Below are positions 21,764 through 34,773 of a stretch of DNA of 64,000 bases, piece after piece. The notes under the pieces are model-generated. The model searched no databases and was not told where the DNA came from. It was given only the letters and a program-made list of their open reading frames with translations. Made by a program: the position numbers and the translations under genes. This stretch comes from Platanthera guangdongensis (lineage: Eukaryota > Streptophyta > Magnoliopsida > Asparagales > Orchidaceae): positions 5,444,043-5,508,042 of the forward strand of contig CM077155.1 in assembly GCA_039583875.1 (NCBI GenBank), written 5' to 3'. How positions within the stretch are numbered: position 1 is the first letter of the stretch; each line of letters opens with the position of its first letter.

Positions 21764-23800
21764 GATGGGTTCAGGAGAAAACCATAAAAACTTGGTTCAA
21801 TGAAATTGCTTATCTGCAGGAAGGAAATGTTTGGAATATGGAAGGAAAGGGTCAGATTATTTATGGAGGCATCTGATCCTATAATCTATATAACAGGTAA
21901 GGAAGGACCATATGTTCCAAAGAAGGTTTCTGTTCTTGATGCCAATCAAAAAATTCCAAAGGATTTTTCAGAGATGACTAAGGATGAGATCATCTTGGCT
22001 ACAATGGATAAAAGAGCACAAAATATTATAGTGAGTGCCATTGATGATTCAACATTCCAGAATCTAATTCATTGCAAAACCTCCAAGGAGATGTGGGACA
22101 CATTGATTGTCTACATGGAGGGTTCTGAAGTGGTTAGACAAGATAGAAAGTCTATGCTTAATCAAGAATATGAGAGTTTCAGACAGGCCAAGTTTGAAAG
22201 TATAACTGAATGTTATAAGAAGTTCTACAGGATTGTAAATGAATTAATGTCTTATGGAAGAATATTCAGTACATATGAACTGAATGACAAATTCCTTAGG
22301 TCTTTGACTAAGGATTGGGATACAAAGATCTGTGCCATAAGGAAAGTGACCAGACTGGCAGAGATTTCACCTCCAACACTGTTTGAAAAATTGCTGTCTT
22401 ATGAGATGCAACTGTTAGCCAGAAAGGAGGAAGAGAAAAATACAAAGGGTGACTATATAGAAAAGTCTGTGGCATTCAAGGTAGAAGCCACAAGGAAGAA
22501 TATGAGAATGTCTCCAACTTCTCCTAAGAAAGATGCAGAAGTGATTTCAGAAAATTCTGATAATCACAGTTCAGATAGTAGTAATTCTGATGAAGACTTT
22601 GCAGCATTCACAAGGCAATTCCAGAGGTTCTTAAAGAAGAAGCAGTGGAAATCTAAGCCATCCTCATCTCAGTCCAAGGATGACTATTATCAGAAGAGGA
22701 AATCATCCAGGAAGGACAGGCGTGGGACAAAGCCTGGCAAGTCAACTACATCAAAGATTATTTGCTATTACTGCAACAAACCTGAACATGTTGTGGCGGA
22801 CTGTCCAGACAAAAGGAAGGAGTCTTCTAATAAAAAGAAGTCTCAGCACAAGAGAAAGAAGGAGAAATCCTTGGTTGCTGAGAAAGAGAAAAGTTAGACA
22901 GATCAATCAACTTCAGAGTCTGAATCTGAGGCCGAGGCATATATTAGTTTGTTTGCAATAGAAGAAGAGGATGAGTTCATGCAATTACTGGGCTCTATCT
23001 ATGAGCAAGAAGACCATCAGTGCAAAGGATTGATGGCAGTGTCTGAAGAAGACCAGTGCCAGGATTAACCTGGTCCCAGTAAGGTAAAAAGTGTATCTGT
23101 AGATTCTGATTACTTCACTGGGTCAGAATCAGATGCATCTCCATCCAGAGATGAAGATGAATCTGAATCTGAAGGAGATATTCATAGCTAATAGATGAAT
23201 ATGGGGATTTGTTGTAGGCACTCAAGAGAAGCAAAAACCTGGCCAAACGTCAGGCTAAGGAAATTGCAGCTCTTAAGTTGGCTGCATCTGATTCAAAGAA
23301 GCTGCTGGATCAAAAGATGAATGAGATTGCCAGGCTGAAAAATAAAACTATTATTCAGATGGGAACAATCACATTCAAAATGATCAAATCAAAAGTCTAG
23401 AAGACAGACTTCAGAAAGAGAAGGAGATAGTGGCTAGTTTCTCTAAGCCAAAATCTATCCTACCCTTAATAGATGACTTTGTGTCACAAAAGGGTAAGGC
23501 AGGAATAGGCTTTAAGTGAGCTGAATGGGCTGCTTAGTCCAATAATAAAGGCAAACCCCTAGCACAAAACAAAAGATCTGCTGCCAACAATATAGCTAAG
23601 ATTGTACCTAAAAAGAGGTATAATAAGTTTGAGTGCTGGTGCTGTGGCAAGATAGGCCATTATGCCTTAGACTGTTGGCACAATACCAGTGTTAAGGAGA
23701 ATAGCAGTCTGTCTGTTAGAAGAGCTGCAAGAAGATTTGTTAAGTTTCAGGCTAACTTGAAGCAAGGACCCAAAAGTTATTTGAGTTCTAAGGTTAAGTA
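21764..23800 (+). pseudogene. Gag of element B (two CCHC zinc knuckles), degraded
   Basis: Gag forms the particle and packages the RNA. ATG at 21764 (MGSGENHKN) opens a frame that stops after 12 codons, and the conserved body (FGIWKERVRLFMEASDP...) is in another frame from about 21800, so a frameshift lies near the start. The body has the helical copia Gag region, an acidic Ser-rich region and a first zinc knuckle CYYCNKPEHVVADC. A stop at 22895 and another near 23066 follow, then a second knuckle CWCCGKIGHYALDC (about 23637). Two knuckles and the long charged region fit Sirevirus Gag. It is not functional as it stands. Confidence 0.85.
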
Positions 23801-23804
23801 ATCT

Positions 23805-25450
23805 TTGTTGCAGGTGAGTCCAAGTTGCCATTCCCCTATATGGTACTTGGATAGTGGATGTTCCAGGCACATGACTGGAACAAGAGGATTGCTGAAGGAC
23901 TACTCACCAATATTGAATGGGCCTAAAGTAATTTTTAGTGGTTATGAAAAAGGAGTCATCAAGGGTTTTGGTAACATTTCCAACAACTCAATTACAATCA
24001 CTCAAGTGGCTTATGTGAAGGGTTTGAAACACAACCTAATAAGCATTGACCAACTAAGTGTTCTTGGATATGACATTTCATTTGTTAAGAATGGGTGTCA
24101 TATAAGGAGGTCAAGTGATCAAAAGGTCATATTGACTGGCTATAGAAAAAGGAATGTGTATTGCCTAAACATTATGTGTGAGAATAATAATTCTCCTATC
24201 TGTCTTGTGGCTGATGAGAAAGCCTCTCATTGTGTCAAATGGCATAAGAGGCTAGCTCATCTCAACTACAAGACTATTGGCCAACTCTTTAGTAAAGAGT
24301 TAGTGAGGAATGGTCCTCAAGTTAAGTGCTTTAAGGATGGGATATGCTCATCTTGTCAAAAAGGCAAGCAGACCAGATCCTCCTTTCATAACATAGAAAC
24401 CAAAGACTCTGTGAGGTGCTTATACCTCTTGCATATGGATTTATTTGGTCCTATGCCAGTTCATAGTCTAGGTAGGAAGGTCTACACTGTTATGGTAGTA
24501 GATGACTATTCTAGATTTTCATGGGTATTCTTTCTGAGGAAGAAATCTGAAACCCCAAATATCTTCTGCAATTTTGTCAAACAAATTCAGAATGAATTAG
24601 ATAGTTCAGTGGTCAAAATCAGAAGTGACCATGGAACTGAATTCTAATCTGAAAGTATGACAAGGTTGTGTGAAGAATTTGGGATTCATCAGGAATTCTC
24701 CTCACCAAGAACACCTCAGCAAAATGGCATTGCTGAAAGAAAGAATAGGACATTGATTGAGGCTGGAAGAACACTATTGAGTGACACTACTCTCCCAGAA
24801 TATTTCTGGGCTGAGGCTGTAAACACTGCATGCCATGTGCTCAATAGGGCTTCCATCACCAAAAGCCACAAAAAGACACCCTATGAGGTTATGAAGGGCA
24901 GAAAACCAAACTTATCCTATTTTAGGATCTTTGGTTGCAAATGCTATGTACTTAACAATGACAAGTCTCACCTAACTAAGTTTGCTGCCAAATCCCAAGA
25001 TGGGATATTTGTTGGGTACAACAACAATAGTAAGGCTTATAGGGTCTACAATTTGGCTACTCAAGTTGTAGAAGAGTCAGTTCATGCCATCTTTGATGAA
25101 ACTAGACTTATTAACAGTGAGTTGCCAAGTAGTTCTTGTAACTCTCCAGATATACAACAAAAGATGAACCAGCATACTATCAGAGAAGATCCAACTGCAA
25201 AGCAGGATGAGGAAAATGGTAGTTGTTGTCCAGGGGGAGTACAAGACACTCAAGATGCTGATGAAGACCATGAGGTGCAACATAATGAAGAGATTGGAGA
25301 AGGTCAAACTACTGATAGATTACCTACAACAGTTAGACAGTTGAAGGATCATCCTGCACACCAGATCATTGGTGATCCAAGACAAGGAGTACAAATAAGG
25401 TGTAGTAACTTAAACATAGTTCTTTGCTCTAGCTTCTTATCTCAAGTGAA
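23805..25450 (+). pseudogene. Protease and integrase of element B
   Basis: Protease keeps WYLDSGCSRHMTG. The GAG-pre-integrase zinc region has WHKRLAHLNY and CSSCQKGKQ. The integrase core has LHMDLFGP (D1), RSDHGTEF (D2) and IAERKNRTLIE (E), so the DDE residues are all present, but a TAA at 24645 directly follows GTEF. The frame then continues unchanged to the RT, which is typical of a recent nonsense hit on a once-open polyprotein. This stretch has no frameshift. Confidence 0.9.
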
Positions 25451-26975
25451 ACCCAAGAGATTTGAAGAAGCTATTCTAGACCCTCACTGGATTGATGCTA
25501 TGCAGGAGGAGTTTAATCAATTCAGAAGGTGCAAGGTCTGGGATTTGGTTCCAAACCCAAAGGGCCACAATGTTATAGGGACAAAGTGGATTTATAGAAA
25601 CAAGCTTGATGAGAGTGAGATCATAGTGAAGAACCAGGCAAGACTAGTTGCCAAAGGATACAGATAGGAGGATGACATAGACTTTGATTAGACTTTTGCC
25701 CCTGTGGTAAGGTTGGAGGCTATCAGGCTATTTCTAGCCTATACAGCATATCAAGGCTTCAAAGTGTTCCAGATGGATGTTAAGTCTGCATTCTTAAATG
25801 GAGACTTAAAAGAGGAGGTCTATGTAGAACATCCCTCAGGTTTTGTTGATCCACTCAATCCTACTTATGTCTATAGACTTAGGAAAGCTTTGTATGGGTT
25901 GAAACAAGCCCCAAGGGCTTGGTATGAAACCCTGTCTACTTTCCTCATTGAGAAAAAATTCTCAAGGGGAAAAATAGACAAGACTCTATTCCTTAGGGAA
26001 TCTAAAGGAAAGACAATCCTAGTTAAAATATATGTTTATGACATAATATTTGGTTCTACTGAAAGTAACCTTTGTAAAAAGTTTGCAAAACTTATGCAAG
26101 GGAAATTTGAAATGAGCAGTATTGGAGAACTTAAGTTCTTCTTGGGCCTCCAAGTAAGACAGACTGATGATGGCCTGTATATATCTCAGTCAAAGTTCAC
26201 CCAGGAGTTAATTAAGAAGTATGGTATGGAGTCATCCACTACCATGAGAACTCCAATGGGGACAAGTGTGTCTCTAAGCAAAGATGATGCAGGGAAACCT
26301 GCAGATGAGTCTTTATATAGAGGGATAGTTGGCTCCCTCCTATATCTGACTACTAGTAGACCAGATATCATGTATGCTACATGTGTCTGTGCTAGGTACC
26401 AATCCTGCCCTAAATAATCTCATCTTACTGCTGTCAAAAGGATTTTGAGATATCTTAAGGGCACACCTAATCTAGGCCTTTGGTATTCTAGGAATAAAGA
26501 TTTTCTACTAATTGGCTATTCAGATGCAGACTTTGCAGGTTGCAAAGTAGATAGAAAAAGTACAATAGACACCTGTCAATTTCTAAGAGGAAGACTTGTG
26601 TCATGGAGCTGTAAGAAGCAGACCGGTGTGACAATTTCCACAGCTGAGTCTGAGTATGTTGCTGCAGGAAGTTTCTGTGCACAGCTGTTGTGGATACCAC
26701 ATCAGTTAGAAGATTATGGTATTCAGGTAAGTAGAACCCCATTATTATGTGATTCTACTAGTGCTATTTCTATTGCTCATAATCCTATTTCTCATAGTAG
26801 AACAAAGCATATAAAAATAAGATACCATTTTCTTAGAGATCATGTAGAAAAAGAAGATATTTCTTTAGAATTTGTTAATACTGATTTACAACTAGCTGAT
26901 ATGTTCACTAAGCCTTTAGATGAAACTAAATTCAATAATTTCAAAATTGAATTAGGAATGTTGAACATAAATTAG
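25451..26975 (+). pseudogene. Reverse transcriptase and RNase H of element B, RT active site altered
   Basis: RT has [24 protein letters not shown] and [11 protein letters not shown]. The active-site motif reads YVYD (26031-26042) instead of YVDD, so one catalytic Asp is lost. In-frame stops occur at 25665, 25689 and 26415. RNase H has SDADFAG, AESEYVAAG, the DSTSA motif and the end LADMFTKPLDETK. All parts share one frame with the integrase. B could have moved only before these changes, or in trans. Confidence 0.9.
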
Positions 26976-27463
26976 ATTAACAAATTTGGCTAAGTAAAAT
27001 GGCATCGACACAAAAAGTTGTCTGTGTCGACACATAGTAGTTGGTGTCGACATTCCAGGAAAGTGGTGTCGACACATCTAGAGAATAGGTGTTGACTCTT
27101 CAGAGAAGTTGTGTCGACACATCCAGAAGTTTTGTCGACACTAAAAATCAACTGATCGACGAGCGCAGATTCAACAACATTTCGTCGACCTCAAATCGTC
27201 GACCTCAAATTGGCGACTTCACGGGCTCTTCGTCGAACTCGACCAAGATAAATAGAATTGATGTCGAGACATTAGAAGTCTGTGTCGACACTTTTTAATA
27301 GTGTCGACACATTAAAAGATTTTTGACGTGACTTTTCACCTTCATTATTTAGAAGGATATAAATAAGTTAGAAATTAACTCTGTCAACACACTCTCCATT
27401 TCGAGACCAAAACCTTGTGTCGACAAATTCTCTCTTCTCAATTCAAGATTTCTCTCAACCCCA
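26976..27463 (+). other. Pol-ORF3 spacer of element B with a palindrome array
   Basis: GTGTCGACAC and close variants occur repeatedly at 27003-27125, 27270-27312 and 27415-27425, i.e. the motif of B's own LTR. Between 27150 and 27245 there is also a run of TCGTCGA/TCGACGA motifs of the type typical of E and F. The array ends just before the ATG of ORF3. Confidence 0.85.
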
Positions 27464-29958
27464 ATGGCGCCAAAGCTAGAAGATAACGTCAACGAAGGCT
27501 ATGAGCTGGTTCGCAATGCCTTTGACAATACGGAACCCGAGATTAGAGCGGTAATAACCCTAATTGCAGAAAATGGTTTGGAATTTCTGGTATCTGCACC
27601 TACTAAGATATGGAAGAAAGAAATAATGGAATTCTATGACGTAGCTACTTTAGATTCGACTGGACTTAAGATCAAATGTACTGTTCAGGGAGCTAAAGTT
27701 AAACTTACCTTGAAGAGCTTGAGGAAAACTCTTCAACTCCCAAGAACTCAAGAAGAATAAGAAGTACCCACAACCAAGACTAGGGAAGCACTTCAGTGGT
27801 GTGGATTGGATCCCACCATGAAGATTGGGTCTGCAATGAATAGAAAAGGGATGAATCTACAAGGCAAATTCCTTTCAGAAGTGGTTGGAAAAGTCATTCT
27901 CTGCAAGCCAGGGGGACATGATAGGGTTTCAGCCTATATGTTTAGCCTGATGACCAGGATTATCTACAGACTAAACACAGATTGGTCTGCAGTAATCTTT
28001 GAAAAAATTAAGGAAAGCATTAAGAAGCCAAATCTGGGAAGAATCAATCAATTTTCAGATATTGCAGATGGTGCTCAGGTGCAGGCGGAGCCTCATCTTG
28101 AGGAAGAGCCAACCCACTTGGAAAGTGAGATGGCTACACAGACTATTCTTGAGGTAATCCAAGAAGTAAATCAATCAATTTTCAATAATGAGGATGAAAC
28201 ACTAACTGAACTTTTGATTGATGCTGACCAGACCACACAACTAAACAGTCAAGAACAAGATGTTGTTATGGAGGATACATCTACAGCTGCTGATGCTCCT
28301 GAGTTGGTGGTGCCTCAAGTCCCTACTCAACAAGAGTTTACCCTTGAAGAGTTGTTTCCAGATATAGTGCAAGCAAGAACTGAGGGGGAGCAAACTGAAA
28401 TTGAGGGGGATAAAGCAGAAATTGTGGGGGAGCAAGTTAACATTGAGGGGGAGCAAGTAAGAACTAAGAGGGAGGAGCAAGGGACTCAGGGGGAGCAACC
28501 TAAGACTGAACAGGAATTGCCTCCTAGTCCTAAGGAAAGAGTTGGTATTGCTAGTACCTCAGCTTCTGAAGATGAAGGAGAAATTCAAGCCAAAAAGGGA
28601 AAGCTGATGGTTTTCACAAGGAGAAGCCAAAACTATAAAAGGGCTTTACAAACTGCTCCTCAACCTGCCCCAGCAACTGATTATAGTTCTTTGTTGGTTT
28701 CCTTGCAAGTGTAGTTAGATGAACAAAGGATAGCCATGGAGAAATATATGGATGAGACCCATAAAGATCTGCAATTCTCCTTGGCTCTAGATATTAAATC
28801 TATAAGATTTGAAGTAAATCAGAACACGAAGGAAATGACAGATTGCTTCCACAAAGGTGGCAATACTATAGTCTATCTTGCAAAACAACACGAAGGCATA
28901 AAAACTCAAGTTAATGATATAGCTGTTAAGCAAGGCTATGTGCTAGAGAATCAACTAAGGATGAATGACAATCTGACTGAATCACATAATTTGATTGTCA
29001 CAGAATTAAAGAATACTGCTGTTGCCCAGACTCAATCAAATGCTAAAGCCAAGTCCGATTTTGATAAACAATTCCAGGAAGAACTAGCTGCTGTACAAAT
29101 AGCTATTAAGAATTCTCAAAAGATAATTTCTGATCAGCTACTGAAAATAAAGTCATTTTATAAAGATGGTGTCAATTATCTTGATAACCAAGTAAGATTT
29201 CAAAAAGATGACCTCAGAGATCATATTGAAAGAGAAGTCATAAAGGGGGAGAGAGTATTAGTCAAAGCAGGCTGAGATCATGCTAAATGGATATATAATA
29301 ACATCAGAGCTACCCTTGGATATCCACCCCTCTGTGATGATGATAATGTAGTTGAGTCAGTGTGCAACCTGCTTATTTTGAAGGTGATTAACCTGAAGTT
29401 GCTCAGGTTATTTACCCTCCAGCAGATTTTGATATGATTCAGCAAGAAGTACAGTCTATGTACAACCCTCCAGAGGGTAATAAAAATGTTATCATTGAGA
29501 AGGTAGAAATGTCAGAGGTAGCTGTGAATGAGGAGCAAGAAGCTCAACTATCAAAGAAGAGATTCAGAGAATATGCTGAGTTGAAGCCTGATTTTGAGAA
29601 GTGGAGTCCAACTTCCAGGAATATTATCTTGACTGCCTGAAAAGCTATAAAGGACAAGACCCATGATAGGGGTAAATGGTACATAGAACAAGAATGACAA
29701 TAGCATGAAGCTAGACAGGAAGCTATTCTACAATATAGAAGAAAGGCAAAAGCTGGGAAGCTACCTCCTAATGCTCAGGAGCCTAGCAAGTATTTCCCAA
29801 AACCTTTTCATTATTTTGAAAGACAAAGAATAAGGGCTGAAAAACAAAAGAAGAAGGATCTAAAGGGCAAGAAGCCAGCTGAAGATACTGATGCTCCAGT
29901 ACAAGCCAAGATCCAATCAGGCAAAGGGATAGTCATCAAGGAGCCTGAGCAGCCTTAG
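27464..29958 (+). pseudogene. Third ORF of element B (Sirevirus extra ORF), broken
   Basis: ATG at 27464 (MAPKLEDN) is the first after the spacer. The N-terminal domain (EIMEFYDVA, VQGAKVKLT, LRKTLQLP, then SEVVGKVILCK) matches ORF3 of D and the same family of plant-transposon domains (inferred). The middle is acidic with repeats of the type TEGEQ/IEGEQ (28380-28500). Next is a long helical part (28736-29275) with coiled-coil appearance, then the basic C-terminal part shared with C (KKRFREYAELKPDFEKWSPTSRN). Stops at 27758 and 28712, then a frameshift and further stops after 29275. No signal peptide or membrane helix is visible, so it is not a typical envelope. A DNA-binding or regulatory role is a hypothesis based on the arrays on both sides. 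Confidence 0.78.
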
Positions 29959-30220
29959 GATAGATTTACTAGATTTTACAACATTGTAATCTTTAGTGTT
30001 AAAAAAATCTATGTAAACTATTGATATGAAACTTTTGTAAGTTTAAACAAAATAATGATTAATGCTCATTATGTTTGCATCATTTCTATGATGACTTTTT
30101 ATACATGTTTTGTTTATAAGTTACCCTGTCATGTAATGATTTATAAATCATAATATGTATTTGTTATGAATGGTATATATCATTGACTAAGGGTTATGAC
30201 TTCTCCAAATAGGGGGAGAT
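29959..30220 (+). other. 3' UTR and polypurine tract of element B
   Basis: AT-rich, closely matching the same segment of C. AGGGGGAGAT directly precedes the LTR. Confidence 0.85.
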
Positions 30221-31960
30221 TGTTGGGTACATTGGAAAATGTGTACCAGATTTGAAGAAGCCTCACCTTAATCAATGATATGCATCAAGGTGTATTTGAT
30301 GTTGTTTTGAGTTTATATGTGCAGGTTAAGAAAATGCAGGAATGCAGGAAAAAGTTTCTAAGTCCATGAGTCGACACCAAAAGAAGCCGTGTCGACACTT
30401 ACGAAGGCTTGTGTCGACACTGGAGAAAAGCTGTGTCGACACTTGGAGTCAATTGTGTCGACACTTGGAAAGGCTGTGTCGACACCTGAAGAAATTATGT
30501 CGACACACAGAGGCAGTGTCGACACACAGAGAAGCTTAGTCGACATCAACTGTGTCGACACACAGAGGCAGTGTCGATACACAGAGAAGCTTAGTCGACA
30601 TCAACTGTGTCGATACACAGAGGCAGTGTCGACACATAGAAGACTTTGTTGACATCAACTGTGTCGACACATAGGACTTGTGTCGACACACAGTAGAGTT
30701 TCAACAAAGTTAATATTTCTGTAAAGAGAAGAAGTGACTGTGTCGACACTCAGAATTAGTGTCGACACATTCTACAGAGGCTGTGTCGAGAAGTAGTGTC
30801 AACACCAAAGGAGCTGTGTCGACAACACCAAGGCTTGTGTCGACACTTAGTCTACTTGTGTCGACATATGATGAAGTTCAGTCTCAACGCTTTGCTGACA
30901 GAGATAGAGTTTCAAGAAGTGACTTGATGACTTGACAGCTGCCATTACCAACCGGTCTGCTGCAACTGTCAGTGCTGTCAGAAGTTTGTTAGAAACTAGA
31001 TCAGCCGGCTACCATGAAGGAAGTCTATATAAAGACATTCTCCGTCAACAGAATAAATATATGAAAAAAGGAGAATACACATACAGTTACATTAAAATAA
31101 AAGAAGATTTTCGTCAGAAGATCTAAGAAGATATTTGGAGAGAGAGAGAGCTCCATCTATCGAAGTGAAGAAAGGGACTTATATCAATAAGTCTCTTAAG
31201 TGCAGATTCTGAACCAGTCTGCCAAGAAGGATTCAGATTGAGATCTGAATTTCAAGAAAGAAGCTGATTGAAGATCAACTTCAAAGGATATCAATGCTAC
31301 TGAGTTCATATTCAAGAAGCTTTGAAGAAAGATAAGAGTGGTTGTTCTCTACCATCAGATTCTTCCAAGAACTGATCAAGAAACCTTCCATCCTTTCTCT
31401 CTTTACCAGGGTGGTGGTATATTACAAACTTAAATCTATTTTCTGTAGGATCTTTATAAGATCTGAGTTGTAAGACTGATTTATAAAGGCTGAGTTGTAG
31501 GAGATTAATTTCTCTGAGTGGTAGGCCTTATTGAAGGCTGAGGTAGGGCTGTGAGCCTGAGTTGTAGGAGATTGTTATCTCTGAGTTGTATTCCTTGTTG
31601 AAGGCTGAGGTAGGGCAGGTTTCCTGAGCTGTAGGAGTGTGGACTCACTCTGAGTTGTAGGAGCCTTATTTGGCTTTTGAGCTGTAAGATCAGCGTATCT
31701 GAGGTGAAGAGAAGAAGTTAGGCCGAATCTAGCACACTGCTAGATAGGCGAAGGGGGAAAGTGGATGTACCCAGACCTTGAGGAACCACTATAAAACTGT
31801 GTACAATCTGTGATTGTGTGTAATTCTGTGAATTCTGTGATTGTGGTAGCTGTAGAACTGATAGATTAATTTGATTATCTGAATAAATATTCTGCCTTAG
31901 TGTAAAAAGGAATTGCACCTATTCACCCCCTCTCTAGGTGTTTAGGAACCAATTCTTTCA
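30221..31960 (+). mobile_element. Element B, 3' LTR
   Basis: TGTTGGGTACATTGG...CAATTCTTTCA, 1740 bp, followed by the target duplication GTATT (31961-31965). Palindrome array 30370-30870 (one or more additional units compared with the 5' LTR), TATA box 31026-31033, hairpin string about 31440-31700. Confidence 0.94.
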
Positions 31961-31965
31961 GTATT

Positions 31966-32518
31966 TTCTAAACTTAGAATATTGAGAGGCTTCTGGATTA
32001 ATAAGTTGAAGTAGAGAATCCAGAAAACATCGACCAGAGAATTAGGTTCGTCGACTGGAGTCTAGAGAATGAAGTCTGGACTTAGAATGCTGAAGGTGGA
32101 GTTCAAAGATCGTCGACTTGAGAATTGAGTTTGTCGAGCTGAGAACTTCTAACTGATAGATAAGTTTTGCCTAAATTGTGGTCCAAGTTCGTCGAACAAA
32201 TAAGATGTATTCGTCGACTGAAGTTTGAATCTGGACTTAGAAGAATTAGTTGTTTCTCTTCTTGTTGTGCTGAAGTAGAATACCCTGGGATCGTCTAGCT
32301 GAGAACTAAGTTCATCAACTGGAGTTCAGAGTGAAGAATCCTGGCCTTGGAGTGTTGAAGTATAGTGTCCAAAATTCGTCGACCTGAGTACCAAGTTCGT
32401 CGAGCTCAGCTTAGAGAATTGTCTCTGAGATCGTCGAGCTGAGCACGACTTTCGTCGACCTGAGTTCGACGAACGTCGAGCTCATTTTACTTGGTCTTTG
32501 GAAATTCTCTAAGTCTTA
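31966..32518 (-). mobile_element. Element E 3' LTR, second part, truncated at its U3 end
   Basis: It continues the LTR of E after the insertion of B and carries the TCGTCGA/TCGACGA array (32025-32490). It stops matching the right LTR at ...CTCTAAGTCTT (32518 against 42383), so about 155 bp of the U3 start, the polypurine tract and some sequence after ORF3 are deleted. Confidence 0.85.
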
Positions 32519-32529
32519 TATGGAGTTAT

Positions 32530-34773
32530 CTTCTGAAGAATATAGTAGGGGGTGTCATTTGCTTGATTTGGTTTAGAAGCAGCAGGAGGAGGAGCTTTCC
32601 TTTTCTTAGACACTTTCTTCTTCTCTGGTTCCTCATCTGAATCCTCATCCTCCTCCTCCTCATCATCATCAGACTCTTGAGGTGCATCATATAAGGCATC
32701 AATGGCCTTTAGTACGGACTTATCAATTTACATTTCAGCCTGAGAGGGTGCTGGAGGAGGAGCAGGGATTGGAGCTGGAGCTGGGGCAGGAGTTAGAGCT
32801 GGAGTTGGAACAACAACTGGATCTAGAGCTAGAGAGCTGTCTATGACAGTGCTTTCAGCAACTGCCTTATTCTCTTCTTTAATATCAGCTAAGATCAAAG
32901 CATCAAGATCTGGCATAGGAGAGTCATCCATTACAAAACTTAGTGCAGAAAAGGTTTCTGGAGGGGATGGAATGACTGTAAGCTCTGGAGCAGCAAAACT
33001 GTCTCTGGGTTGCTTGGCAACTGTAGGACTTATAGGAGAGGAATAGGAAACAATAGCCAAAGATGGCTTAGTATAGTCTGTTGGAAGGAAACTCAAATAT
33101 GCAGTATCAAAAAGTTTCAAAAAATTTACTTAATATACTGTGGGATTTATAATGAAAACACCAGCAGTAATTATGTCCTCTGTTACTGACTCATATATAT
33201 CCATGTCAGTCTCAATAAAATGAATGAAATCAAATAAATCTGCATCATCTGCTGTTGTTGCTATTTCTGTTGGAACTGCTGTATCTACTACTAGTTCTAC
33301 TGTAGCCTCTTCATCAAGCATCTCCCCCTACCTGGTTTTAGTGTGAACTGGAGCTAGGCCCCTTACTGAAGAGGGGACAACAGTGAGGGTAGAAATCTGG
33401 GCAGAGAGGGAAAATATAGAAGTAACAAGAGGTGTAATGGCCTCTACTATTATTATTTTGAGGAGGGGTGTGATGAGGGCAATGACAGAAGAAATTGTGG
33501 AGGGATCCAATGGTGTAGTGGCAGAAGGTGTTTCAGAGGGTGGTTGGGTGGAAATAGTTGGAGGGATGGTAGATGTTGGTGAGGATGGAGGGATGGCATC
33601 ATGCATTGGCTCATCTGTAGGAGTGGGAGTATGCTGGGGAGAGGAAAGTAGGCTGAATGAGGGTATGGAAGATAAGTGGGGTGGAAGAGGAGATGAAGGT
33701 GTTGTTGGATAAGGGGAGGGTTGATGATATTCCTGAATGGGGGAAGAGGGGATGTCAGTAAGATCAATTGGTGGAGAGGTGGCAGGAGATGTAGCTGGAG
33801 TAATAACATGAGCAGATGGTTATGGTTGTGGTTGTGATTGTTGTTGAAGTTGTTATTGTTGTTGTGGAGTAGAGGAAATGGTGGAGGAGTGTTGTTGTAG
33901 AGTCTGAGGTTGAGGTGGGAGGACTGTTGTGTTTGGTAGTTGGGTTTGAAATGCTGGAAGAGATGGAGATGAGTGAGTGATCTCTTCTAAAGGGTGGGGA
34001 GTGGCTGTAACAGCCCTTGTACTTTCAAAAGCTTTGGTGATAGAGGATGAAGCCTTAGAAGGCTTTGTGATTGTCCTCTCCCATTTGCCAAACAAGGCAC
34101 AAGTAAGCCTTTTGCTGGCATTGATGAATATGGTCTGTGAGACCAGTGATTCAGCAACTTTTTCTTTCAAAACGATCCACAGTATCATTCCAAAACAAAC
34201 TTCCTTTTTGTTGTTCTTTTTCTTAATCAGATCAAAGAGGATCTGAGCCCAGTTGACTTGTTTCTTGTTGACTACTGCACACATAACCAGAAATTGATGC
34301 CTGGTTATATAATCGTGTGCAGTATGCTTGCCCATCAAGACTTTCCCAACAATGTCTGCTAAGAATTTAAATTCAGCAGCAAGATGTTTCTTCAATAACT
34401 TGTTAGGGTTTTGGCCAGAGTAACCCATCAAACTCAGCATCATGTCATATTCTTCACTATCAACCTCTAAATCTTCTTCTCCATTTCTCAATCCAAATAT
34501 CTCAGTCAAAATGGCGGGAGAGAGAGAAATGGCATTACCCGTTATTGATCCAACAATTATGTTCTCTTCTATTGTCGAAGATGTATAAACCCATTCTTTG
34601 ATTTCATTTCCAAATAGCTTAATCCTTGTTGTCATCAAGGTATTCAGTTGCTTGTCATCTAAAAGTTGTAGTATTTCCAGGAAGATGGGATCAGAATGTT
34701 GAAAAGAGTCGAAATCCACATCAAAACTAGTATCAAATTTCATTGCCGTAAGAGTTCCTGCTGGAATCGCCAT
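32530..34773 (-). pseudogene. Third ORF of element E
   Basis: The Met at 34773 (MAIPAGTLTA) opens a 306-codon frame with a conserved N-terminal domain (NEIKEWVYTS, NAISLSPAILTEIFGL, FLADIVGKVLMGK), matching D and B at the GKVxxxK block. A Gln/Pro/Ser/Thr-rich low-complexity middle follows with stops at about 33850, then acidic segments and Ala/Pro repeats (about 32740-32830). Near the end an acidic run is followed by a nuclear-localisation-like KKKVSKKRK (about 32600-32625). Several stops and a frameshift break it. The end runs into the deletion at 32518. No membrane segment is clear apart from one short hydrophobic run (ITPLLKIIIVEAITPLV, about 33450), which is not enough to call an envelope. 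Confidence 0.72.

Noticed and set aside
27464..29958. ORF3 as a retroviral envelope
   Set aside because: No signal peptide, convincing membrane anchor or cleavage site is visible in B, C, D or E. It is acidic, coiled-coil and basic in turn, which fits an internal or nuclear protein better.
33383..33809. Plus-strand and second minus-strand open frames across the ORF3 region of E
   Set aside because: They are shadows of the low-complexity Pro/Ser/Thr-rich part of ORF3; only the frame with the conserved N-terminal domain is supported.
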